Shown here piece by piece: positions 1-5,890 of a stretch of 9,552 nt of DNA. The stretch covers positions 1-9,552 of the forward strand of contig JAGDAG010000146.1 of NCBI GenBank assembly GCA_017959625.1, in the 5' to 3' direction. The notes under the pieces are model-generated. The model saw only the letters and a program-made list of their open reading frames with translations, searched no databases and had not been told where the DNA came from. Positions within the stretch are counted from its first letter, which is position 1, and the number at the start of each line of letters is the position of its first letter. Source of the stretch: Abditibacteriota bacterium (lineage in GTDB: Bacteria; Armatimonadota; UBA5829). Made by a program: the position numbers and the translations under genes.

Positions 1-1054
1 ACGAAAGCCCCGAACACACCACCTTCAGCTCCGGCACCCGTTTTTTCAGAAGGGCCGTGCCCCTGAGAATGCGGGAGGTGCTGACGAGAGGGTGCTCCTC
101 CGGTTCGTAGCCTCCTTTGAAGAAGGGCCTGTTGACGTGGGGGATCACGTAGGGGTTACCCATGGTTATGTTTACAAGCTCCATGCCGAAGGAAGCCAGC
201 TTCTTCAGCACCCACACGGGTTCGTCGGGGGCGAAGTCAAGGCTTCCGTCTTCGGGCACCCCGAAGCCCCAGGGGTAGGGCAGCCCGTCCCAGGCGTTTA
301 TCCTGGCGGTGATTATAAAATCGCCGGCGTTCTGCAGCGCCCCTTCCGACGCCTCCAGCAAAAGCCGGCTGCGGTTTTCCAGGCTTCCTCCGTAGCGCCC
401 CTTGCGGGTGTGGGCGCCCATGAGCTCGCTCAGAAGATAGCCGTGGCAGCACTTTATGTCCGCCCCGTCGAAGCCTGCCTTTTCCGCCAGGCCCGCCGCC
501 TCTACCAGAGCGTCCCGCACCCTGTCCAGGTATTCGTCCGAAACGATCCTGTCCGGGGAAAGGGGCTCATCCTTTTCTATGGCGGGGTTGTTGGCCGCCA
601 CCAAAGGCTCCGGATACCCATTCGGCTTGGAATAACGCCCCGAAGGGGTGAGCTGCAGGATGACTACAGGCTCGGCGCCGTTTTTCTCCTCGCCGGCTTT
701 TTTGATCTCTTCCACGGTGCGTTTGTAGGCGTCCAGGTTGTTTTTGTCTATATAAAGCTGAAAAGTGTTTGCTTTTGCCTCGGGTAAAACGGCGGTGGCT
801 TCCAGCCAAACGAGCCCCGAACCTCCCCCGGCAAAGCCCCGGTAGTGGCGGAGGGTGATCTCGTCGGGAGTGTTGTCCTTAAGAGCGCTGCAGCTTTCCA
901 TGGGCTGGCAGCAGAACCTGTTGGGGATGGTGCGGGAGCCTACGGCAAGGGGCGAGGCCAGTATCTGCAGGTCTTCCGAAAACGGAAGGCCGGCCTGAAG
1001 AGCCTCGTTCTGTTCTTTAAAATCGCGGATGTTTTTATAAACTGTCCTTTTCAT
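1..1054 (-). CDS. NADH:flavin oxidoreductase, old yellow enzyme family (partial)
   Basis: This is an FMN-dependent ene-reductase-type TIM-barrel protein, presumably cytosolic; its substrate is unknown. About 351 residues are visible and the C-terminus lies beyond the left edge. Family signatures seen: PNRF followed by QPME near residues 44-53 (N-terminal FMN region); QLTPSGRYSKP at 134-144, matching the QLxHxGR signature; GFDGADIKCCHGYLLSE at about 194-210; and RYGGSLENRSR at 220-230, the classic YGGSxENR block. ITMGNPYVIPHVNRP at about 296-310 resembles a subgroup of these oxidoreductases. The ligand-binding HxxH/N pair reads K201-x-x-H204, and the usual His of QLxHxGR is Pro137; a changed active site is inferred. 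The ATG overlaps the stop of the upstream heparinase-like gene by one base (TAATG), with AAAGGA about 9 bases before it, so translational coupling is likely. The family call is firm; the substrate is not. Confidence 0.9.
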   Translation of the reverse strand, partial: MKRTVYKNIRDFKEQNEALQAGLPFSEDLQILASPLAVGSRTIPNRFCCQPMESCSALKDNTPDEITLRHYRGFAGGGSGLVWLEATAVLPEAKANTFQLYIDKNNLDAYKRTVEEIKKAGEEKNGAEPVVILQLTPSGRYSKPNGYPEPLVAANNPAIEKDEPLSPDRIVSDEYLDRVRDALVEAAGLAEKAGFDGADIKCCHGYLLSELMGAHTRKGRYGGSLENRSRLLLEASEGALQNAGDFIITARINAWDGLPYPWGFGVPEDGSLDFAPDEPVWVLKKLASFGMELVNITMGNPYVIPHVNRPFFKGGYEPEEHPLVSTSRILRGTALLKKRVPELKVVCSGLS

Positions 1055-2721
1055 TATGCTTTGTCCTTTATGGTAAAAGTTATTTCAAACCGTTTTTCCC
1101 CGGGCTTGAGGGGGACGTCGATGAGATATACCTTTATATCCTTCCCTTCCGGCGCGCCGGCGTGGGGGCGATGGGTCCTTTCGGAAATGCTGCATCCCGG
1201 GGCTTTTGCCGAAAGGCGCCCTATGGAGAGGACCCCGTTCTCATAACACGGCTTTACAAGAGAGACAAACCTTTCCACGGCCGTTTTGAAGCTGCCTTCA
1301 TAAACGTCCGTCACAGTCACGCTCTCGTCCGTCCAGCGAAAGGCGCGTTTGAGCCCTTTCAGCTGTTCAAGGCCGTAGGCGCCGGCCATTTCTATCTCCG
1401 CGCTGCAGCCTCCTCTGTATTCCAGAGTCCCCGCGTATTCTCTGCCGGGCTTCTGGAAACAGCCGTCTATCACCGGCACGGAATGCCCTTCGGAGGAGTT
1501 GCACAGATAATCGGTGTATCTGGTGTCTGCCCGGAAATACTGAAGGGTGTAGGTAGCGCTGCCTATATCGCATAAAAGCTGGCCCTCGTCGGCGGAAATG
1601 ATAAAGTGCCCGACGTCATTGTGGTTGTGGGGCTCGTCGTTGAAGCCGGCCTTAAGGGCAAGAGAGTAGCCTTTTTTGTTTATTATCAGCTGGCCGCCCT
1701 CTTTGAAATAATGGTCCTCGAGAACGAGGGGAGCGGCCTTGCGGTTTGGCCGGGCGTACAACAACGCCCTCAGGCGCTCCATCCAGCGGCCGCCGAAGGT
1801 CCGGTATTCTTCGGGCAGCAGCGGCGCTTCCAGCTTGTCGTGGATATACTGGGCCAGATCTTCGGTGATGAGCACCCGGGGCATGGCGTCCGAAAAGGTC
1901 ACCTCTCCGCCGTGTATGCAGCACTTCGGCGCGAACTCCGCAACCCTTTTTACCTTGGGATCGTCAAAAAGATCTGTTTTTCCTTCGGTATATTTCGAGA
2001 GGGCGTCCGCGTAATACACAAACCTTCCGAAGCCGTACTGCCAGTAACCCAGCCCCTCCAGGCAGCTGCCGTCTTCGGGAAAGCCTTCCATAAAGCATTC
2101 CATGGCCCTGTTGAAGCGGGGTATGTTTTCTTCGAAGAGCGAAGGCTCGGAAAACAGCATCGCTATGGCCATCTGGGAGATGCAGACGGCAGTCCAGTTC
2201 ATCTTCATCTTTTCCCACGGGTAGGTGTTTTCGGCAAAGGGCTTAAAAAGCTTTTCCTCAAGGTTTGCCTTTACCAGAGCCCTGACGTCCGGGTCTATCC
2301 TGTCTCCCAGGTACCAGCATATCTCCGAAAGCGCGGCGCCTGTCTCGGTACAGAACAGATCCACGTATTTGTCTCTTGCGATCGGGCTCGCGGTGTGGGC
2401 GGGCAATATCCAGTTGTATTCCTCGCACACGTCCCACAGCAGATCGTGAAGAGCGTCGATGTATTCTTTGCTTTCGGGGAAAAGGAGAGCCAGAAGAGCG
2501 CTGACGGCAAGAAAGCTCCTTTTTTCAAAATAGGGGACTTCCATGGCGCTGCGGTTGCCGGTCTCGTAAAAGAAACGGCGTTTGGTGTAGGAAACAAAGG
2601 GCGCCGGCTTTTGTTTGCAAACGTCGAATTCTGCTTTCAGCTGTGATATCCAGCTTTTGAAGGCAGGATCTTCGCTTTTGTTTTTCCAGAAGACCGGCTG
2701 CCGGTATTTTTCAAACTGCAT
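1054..2721 (-). CDS. Heparinase II/III-like protein, probably cytosolic
   Basis: Resembles the heparinase II/III family of polysaccharide lyases: an alpha-helical toroid followed by an antiparallel beta-sandwich. From the ATG at 2721 it has 555 residues. Counting from the upstream ATG at 2742 (add 7), visible motifs are NWTAVC at 182-187, CLEGLGYWQYGFG at 227-239 with candidate catalytic tyrosines, HNHNDVGHF at 372-380 (the family's His/Asn/Asp motif opening the beta-domain), and SSEGHSVPVIDG at 416-427. There is no signal peptide or transmembrane segment, so it probably acts on imported oligosaccharides. The 2721 start is preferred because GGAGG lies 5 bases upstream; the ATG at 2742 has no SD and sits almost on the predicted transcription start. 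It is the first gene of an operon with the OYE-like gene. The exact glycan is unknown; uronic-acid-containing oligosaccharides are plausible. Some relatives lack demonstrated lyase activity. Confidence 0.87.
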   Translation of the reverse strand: MQFEKYRQPVFWKNKSEDPAFKSWISQLKAEFDVCKQKPAPFVSYTKRRFFYETGNRSAMEVPYFEKRSFLAVSALLALLFPESKEYIDALHDLLWDVCEEYNWILPAHTASPIARDKYVDLFCTETGAALSEICWYLGDRIDPDVRALVKANLEEKLFKPFAENTYPWEKMKMNWTAVCISQMAIAMLFSEPSLFEENIPRFNRAMECFMEGFPEDGSCLEGLGYWQYGFGRFVYYADALSKYTEGKTDLFDDPKVKRVAEFAPKCCIHGGEVTFSDAMPRVLITEDLAQYIHDKLEAPLLPEEYRTFGGRWMERLRALLYARPNRKAAPLVLEDHYFKEGGQLIINKKGYSLALKAGFNDEPHNHNDVGHFIISADEGQLLCDIGSATYTLQYFRADTRYTDYLCNSSEGHSVPVIDGCFQKPGREYAGTLEYRGGCSAEIEMAGAYGLEQLKGLKRAFRWTDESVTVTDVYEGSFKTAVERFVSLVKPCYENGVLSIGRLSAKAPGCSISERTHRPHAGAPEGKDIKVYLIDVPLKPGEKRFEITFTIKDKA

Positions 2722-2750
2722 TTTTCCCTCCGTATCTTTCATATAAAACC

Positions 2751-2779
2751 ATTATAGCACATATGAGAGTTTCCCGCAA
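2751..2779 (-). promoter_or_regulatory. Leftward promoter of the heparinase/OYE operon
   Basis: Read on the minus strand: a -35-like TTGCGG (2779-2774), a spacer of exactly 17 bases, then a perfect -10 TATAAT (2756-2751) preceded by TGC, giving an extended -10. Transcription would begin near 2744 and leave a leader of about 23 bases before the ATG at 2721. The -35 match is weak (TTG only), but the consensus extended -10 compensates. Confidence 0.75.
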
Positions 2780-2787
2780 CCGGTTGC
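2776..2787. promoter_or_regulatory. Putative LacI/GalR-type operator shared by divergent promoters
   Basis: GCAACCGGTTGC is a perfect 12-bp palindrome with a central CG, the usual symmetry of LacI/GalR-family operators. It overlaps both the leftward -35 (2774-2779) and the rightward -35 (2784-2789), so one bound regulator could block both promoters. No regulator gene is in the window. Binding is inferred; the palindrome and its placement are seen directly. Confidence 0.6.
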
Positions 2788-2812
2788 AAAGGCCGCGGGT
2801 TTGTGATATATT
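2784..2812 (+). promoter_or_regulatory. Rightward promoter of the secreted-protein gene
   Basis: TTGCAA (2784-2789, 4 of 6 to consensus), a 17-base spacer, then TATATT (2807-2812) preceded by TGA, an extended -10. Transcription would start near 2819 and give a leader of about 70 bases before the ATG at 2890. Its geometry mirrors the leftward promoter on the other side of the palindrome. Confidence 0.65.
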
Positions 2813-2851
2813 TAATGTGAGATTTTTAAAGAAAGCGCCGTTATCACAGGG

Positions 2852-2883
2852 CTCCGGAGCAGCCGGAGACAGGCGCCCCGGAG
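2852..2883 (+). promoter_or_regulatory. Leader hairpin that could compete for the ribosome binding site
   Basis: CTCCGG (2852-2857) pairs perfectly with CCGGAG (2863-2868) around a 5-base loop. The same CCGGAG recurs at 2878-2883, where its GGAG is the ribosome binding site of the gene at 2890. CTCCGG can therefore pair with either copy, a mutually exclusive arrangement that could mask or free the site. An outer stem GCGCC (2835-2839) with GGCGC (2872-2876) is also possible. No known riboswitch motif was recognised; regulation is inference. Confidence 0.35.
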
Positions 2884-2889
2884 AAAATT

Positions 2890-4275
2890 ATGAGGTTTAC
2901 CGCAATTCTTTTTTGTTTGTTTGCCCTCGCCGTTTCCCTTTCGGCAAAGCAGGCCGAAGTCGTGATACGCGAACCTTCCGACTGGATGGCGTACGTATCG
3001 TGTCCGTCGGGGCTTTCGTATTCGGTCACGGATTACGGCAGCGTGAGCCTGAACAGGATATTCTGGAAAAACACCGCGCTTCTCGCCGATTTCCGGCTGC
3101 CCCGGGAGGGGGAGTTCAACAGGCTTTCCTTTGAATACACTTCCGCAGGCCCCCTGCGTATGACGGCGACCTATCTGACGGAGGGGGCCCCCGTTTCCGA
3201 CGAGGTCTTTCTGGAGGCCGGCAGCAAAACCTTTTCGTTTCTTATAAAGGGGTGGGACAAAGGCAAAAAAGCCGCAAGCCTCCGCTCCGTGGCCCTCAGC
3301 CCCCTGAAAGGCTCCGGCGAGGCGGTGATACGAGACGTAAAAACAGAGACCGTCCCCCTTCCGGACGGGGACACCTGCTACATCTCCAACGGCAGCCTGA
3401 AGGTGGGCGTAAAGCTTTTGTGGGGAGGCGGCGTCAGTTATTTTGAAGACCGCCGCTGCAGGATAGAAGGGCTCTCGAATCTGATAAACCGGGCCGACGA
3501 AGGCAGGCTCATACAGCAGTCCTACTACGGCGACAAGGCGGGCCCCGATTATGAGCCCGGGACAGCCTTCGGCGTCCGGTGGACCTACAATCCCGTTCAG
3601 GGAGGCGACTCTTTCCGCAACCCGAGCCGCCTTATTGATTTCACAAAAAAAGGCAGCAGCGTTTATATCAAAGCCCAGCCTATGGACTGGGCCCTTGACG
3701 GCAGGATAACGCCTTCTTATATGGAGAACACGTATATGCTCAAAGGAAACGTCCTGGAGGTCCGCAACCGCTTTGTGGATTTTTCCGGCATGGAGCATTC
3801 CGTCCATAATCAGGAACTTCCCGCCTTCTATACGGTGAGTTACCTCGGCAGGTTCGTTTGCTATCAGGGCGAAAAGCCCTGGACCGGCGACGTTCTTACG
3901 GAAAGAGACGGGCTGCCTTTCTGGGGCGGGGGGTACGTTCCGGAGTGTCATTTTGAGATAAGCCCATCCAACACCGAAAGCTGGAGCGCCTGGATGAGCG
4001 CCGGCGAGGATTACGGCATAGGGCTTTATACTCCGGGGGTAACTTTGCTGGTTGCCGGCAGGCATATGTACAACGGGTCAAAGGATCCCGCCGACAACGC
4101 CACCAATTACACGGCGCCCCTTATCGCTGCGGCCCTGAAGCCGTTCGTTCCTTTGGAATATTCGTATCTCATCACCGCCGGCAGCCTGAAAGATATCAGG
4201 AGCCGTTTCTCGGCAAGAAAGGGCTTTGCGGATAATTTCGCAGGCTATAAATTAAGGCGTTATGCTTTTAATTGA
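2890..4275 (+). CDS. Secreted protein of unassigned family, probably carbohydrate-related
   Basis: The 461-residue product begins with an arginine followed by a hydrophobic stretch (residues 3-18) and a likely signal-peptidase I site after SLSA (about residue 19), so it is exported. No lipobox or later membrane helix is visible. The body looks mostly beta-stranded and rich in aromatic residues. Recognisable segments are NLINRADEGRLIQQSYYG (about 196-213), a WTYNPVQGGD stretch (about 234-243), and an NQELPAFYTV stretch (about 307-316) followed by GEKPWTGD. Similar phrases occur, as I recall, in exported proteins from glycan-degrading bacteria; a galactose-mutarotase-like beta-sandwich is my tentative guess. 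I cannot name a family or catalytic residues. GGAG lies 6 bases before the ATG. It is divergent from the heparinase-like operon and probably shares its operator, which suggests a role in recognising or processing the same glycan outside the cytoplasm. That it is a real gene is nearly certain; its function is open. Confidence 0.8.
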   Translation: MRFTAILFCLFALAVSLSAKQAEVVIREPSDWMAYVSCPSGLSYSVTDYGSVSLNRIFWKNTALLADFRLPREGEFNRLSFEYTSAGPLRMTATYLTEGAPVSDEVFLEAGSKTFSFLIKGWDKGKKAASLRSVALSPLKGSGEAVIRDVKTETVPLPDGDTCYISNGSLKVGVKLLWGGGVSYFEDRRCRIEGLSNLINRADEGRLIQQSYYGDKAGPDYEPGTAFGVRWTYNPVQGGDSFRNPSRLIDFTKKGSSVYIKAQPMDWALDGRITPSYMENTYMLKGNVLEVRNRFVDFSGMEHSVHNQELPAFYTVSYLGRFVCYQGEKPWTGDVLTERDGLPFWGGGYVPECHFEISPSNTESWSAWMSAGEDYGIGLYTPGVTLLVAGRHMYNGSKDPADNATNYTAPLIAAALKPFVPLEYSYLITAGSLKDIRSRFSARKGFADNFAGYKLRRYAFN

Positions 4276-4286
4276 GAACTTAAGTA

Positions 4287-4295
4287 TGATATAAT
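4287..4295 (+). promoter_or_regulatory. Extended -10 promoter of metK
   Basis: TGATATAAT is a perfect TGn-extended -10 (TATAAT at 4290-4295) about 36 bases before the metK start. No good -35 lies 17 bases upstream; the TTGAGA at 4273 is too close. The predicted leader is only about 30 bases, ending in AAAGGAG (4319-4325) 6 bases before the ATG, which leaves no room for a SAM riboswitch. The promoter begins just past the stop codon of the upstream gene. Confidence 0.65.
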
Positions 4296-4331
4296 ATTAG
4301 TGTATAAAAAGTTTTTTTAAAGGAGAACCGA

Positions 4332-5498
4332 ATGTCAAATTTCTTTACTTCGGAATCGGTCACGGAAGGCCATCCCGACAAGATGGCCGATCAGATCTCT
4401 GACGCCATTCTGGACGACTTCATAAAAATCGACCCTCTGGCCCGCGTGGCGTGCGAGACCATGGTCTCTACCGGCAACGTGTTTCTGGCAGGGGAGATAT
4501 CTATCAAAGACGGCTACGTGGATATCCCGGGAACAGCCCGCAGCGTGATAAAAGATATCGGCTATGATTCCAAGGAAGCGTGCTTTGACTACAATACCTG
4601 CTCGGTGATGACCTCTATCGACGAACAGTCTCCCGATATCGCCGTGGGCGTCGACGGAAAAGAAGATGAAGGAAATCAGGGCGCCGGCGATCAGGGGATG
4701 ATGTTCGGTTATGCGACAAACGAGACTCCCGAGCTTATGCCTATGCCCATAATGACTGCCCACAAGCTTGCCCGTCAGCTTGCCATGGTGCGCAAAAACA
4801 AGGTGCTGCCCTATCGGCTTTTCCCGGACGGCAAGACCCAGGTCACCTGCGAATACGAAGGCAACAGGGTGGTGGCTGTCAGCAAGATTGTTGTCTCCAC
4901 TCAGCACGAAGAGGATCTGGACCAGAAGCTCCTGAGAAAGGATATCATAGAGAAGGTCATCCGTCCCATAGTCCCGGAGGATATGTTCGACTATTCCCGC
5001 GCCGACGCGGATATTTTTGTGAACCCCACCGGCTGCTTTGCCAAAGGCGGCCCTCTTGCCGATACGGGGCTTACCGGGCGGAAGATAATCGTTGACACCT
5101 ACGGCGGAGCGGCGCGCCACGGCGGCGGCGCTTTTTCGGGCAAGGATCCCACCAAGGTGGACAGATCGGCGGCGTATATGATGCGCTACGTAGCCAAGAA
5201 CATAGTGGCTGCCGGCCTTGCGGACAAGTGCGAGGTCGAGGTAGGCTACGCCATAGGAAAGGCCGAGCCTATGGGTATCAACGTGGAGACCTTCGGAACG
5301 GGCAAGGCAGACGATGAAACCATTGCCGGCATCATCCGCAAGGTGTTCGATCTGACTCCCGCCGGTATAATAAAAACGCTGGACCTGCAGCGTCCCATCT
5401 ACCGGAAGACCGCCGCTTACGGGCATTTCGGAAGAAACGACGACGATTTTACCTGGGAGAAAACAGATAAGGCGGAAGAGATCAAAAGTCTTTTGTGA
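4332..5498 (+). CDS. metK: S-adenosylmethionine synthetase
   Basis: MetK makes S-adenosylmethionine from methionine and ATP in the cytosol, releasing phosphate and pyrophosphate; it supplies the main methyl donor. The 388-residue product has full family length. Signatures: SESVTEGHPDK at residues 7-17 (ATP and metal binding), GAGDQG at 117-122 (methionine/ATP-binding signature 1) and GGGAFSGKD at 264-272 (glycine-rich signature 2), followed by PTKVDRSAAY. All three domains are intact and the C-terminus is complete. The start is fixed by AAAGGAG 6 bases upstream and by the family-typical N-terminus. It has its own promoter and is closed by a strong terminator, so it is largely a single transcription unit and unrelated to the sugar genes to its left. 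Identification is essentially certain. Confidence 0.98.
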   Translation: MSNFFTSESVTEGHPDKMADQISDAILDDFIKIDPLARVACETMVSTGNVFLAGEISIKDGYVDIPGTARSVIKDIGYDSKEACFDYNTCSVMTSIDEQSPDIAVGVDGKEDEGNQGAGDQGMMFGYATNETPELMPMPIMTAHKLARQLAMVRKNKVLPYRLFPDGKTQVTCEYEGNRVVAVSKIVVSTQHEEDLDQKLLRKDIIEKVIRPIVPEDMFDYSRADADIFVNPTGCFAKGGPLADTGLTGRKIIVDTYGGAARHGGGAFSGKDPTKVDRSAAYMMRYVAKNIVAAGLADKCEVEVGYAIGKAEPMGINVETFGTGKADDETIAGIIRKVFDLTPAGIIKTLDLQRPIYRKTAAYGHFGRNDDDFTWEKTDKAEEIKSLL

Positions 5499-5506
5499 TA
5501 ACGTAT

Positions 5507-5534
5507 GGGGTTTTGCGCTGCAAAATCCCTTTTT
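5507..5534 (+). terminator. Intrinsic terminator after metK
   Basis: GGGGTTTTGC (5507-5516) and GCAAAATCCC (5520-5529) form a 10-bp stem with a single G-U pair and a 3-base loop GCT, followed by TTTTT (5530-5534). This is a canonical rho-independent terminator 8 bases after the metK stop. It lies just before the ribosome binding site of the tautomerase gene, so that gene depends on read-through or a promoter I could not see. Confidence 0.88.
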
Positions 5535-5554
5535 ATTGAGTTAAGGAGAATATA

Positions 5555-5785
5555 ATGCCTCATATCTCGGTGACGATGCACCCCGGGAGGCCCCGGGACT
5601 TAAAAGAGCGCCTTGCGCGGCGCCTTAAGGAAGCGCTGATCGCGGAACTGGGCTGCAGCCCCGACGTGGTTTCCGTGTCAATTGGGGAGGTCTCTCCCGA
5701 CCGCTGGAAGGAGCACGTGGCTTCGTTTCCGGAGGAGGACGTGTTCATAAAGCCCGGAGAAAAACAGCCTTCCGGACAGGCCTGA
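5555..5785 (+). CDS. 4-oxalocrotonate tautomerase family protein, PptA-like
   Basis: A 76-residue member of the tautomerase superfamily. These small oligomeric enzymes use an N-terminal proline, exposed after removal of the initiator Met, as a general base in keto-enol tautomerisation. The product starts MPHISV, placing Pro at position 2, and keeps the beta-alpha-beta layout: a first strand, an amphipathic helix rich in Arg/Lys/Leu (about 14-32), then a second strand VVSVSIGEV (38-46) followed by the conserved SPDRW. It most resembles E. coli PptA (YdcE) as I recall it (MPHI start, I/V-rich second strand, PxxW, late IKKPG-like segment). AAGGAG lies 6 bases before the ATG. The physiological substrate is unknown, as for most PptA homologues. 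It sits between the metK terminator and the purine permease; no functional link is evident. Confidence 0.88.
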   Translation: MPHISVTMHPGRPRDLKERLARRLKEALIAELGCSPDVVSVSIGEVSPDRWKEHVASFPEEDVFIKPGEKQPSGQA

Positions 5786-5890
5786 GTCAGGGGGACGGGA
5801 CGCGTAACGGAAAACGTATTTTGCGCAATGTCTTTTTCCGGCAATATTTCCTGCGCGGCCCCGCCCCGGACATATATTTACGGAGTTAAA

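Noticed and set aside
92..787. Plus-strand open frame opposite the OYE-like gene
   Set aside because: The minus strand carries the conserved YGGSLENR and other OYE motifs through the same stretch.
1606..2646. Plus-strand open frame of 346 codons opposite the heparinase-like gene
   Set aside because: It shadows a gene with clear HNHND and related motifs, and shows no SD or known domain.
2722..2742. Upstream ATG (2742) as start of the heparinase-like protein
   Set aside because: It lacks an SD and lies about 2 bases from the predicted transcription start, whereas the ATG at 2721 has GGAGG at proper spacing.
2812..4065. Antisense open frame of 417 codons opposite the secreted-protein gene
   Set aside because: The plus-strand gene has a signal peptide, SD and promoter. 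The antisense product has no domain and would run through the promoter region.
4301..4320. T-run before metK as a terminator for the upstream gene
   Set aside because: TTTTTTT at 4312-4318 is not preceded by a GC-rich hairpin; it is simply AT-rich leader sequence next to the metK ribosome binding site.
4335..5426. Long antisense open frame (363 codons) across metK
   Set aside because: It lies entirely opposite metK, which has unmistakable family motifs; the frame is a by-product of GC-rich codon usage and has no recognisable domain.
5786..5890. Possible purine riboswitch or strong promoter before the purine permease
   Set aside because: No conserved purine-aptamer core or terminator/antiterminator pair is visible, and the only promoter-like hexamers (TTGCGC at 5821 and AT-rich sequence near 5844) are poor matches.
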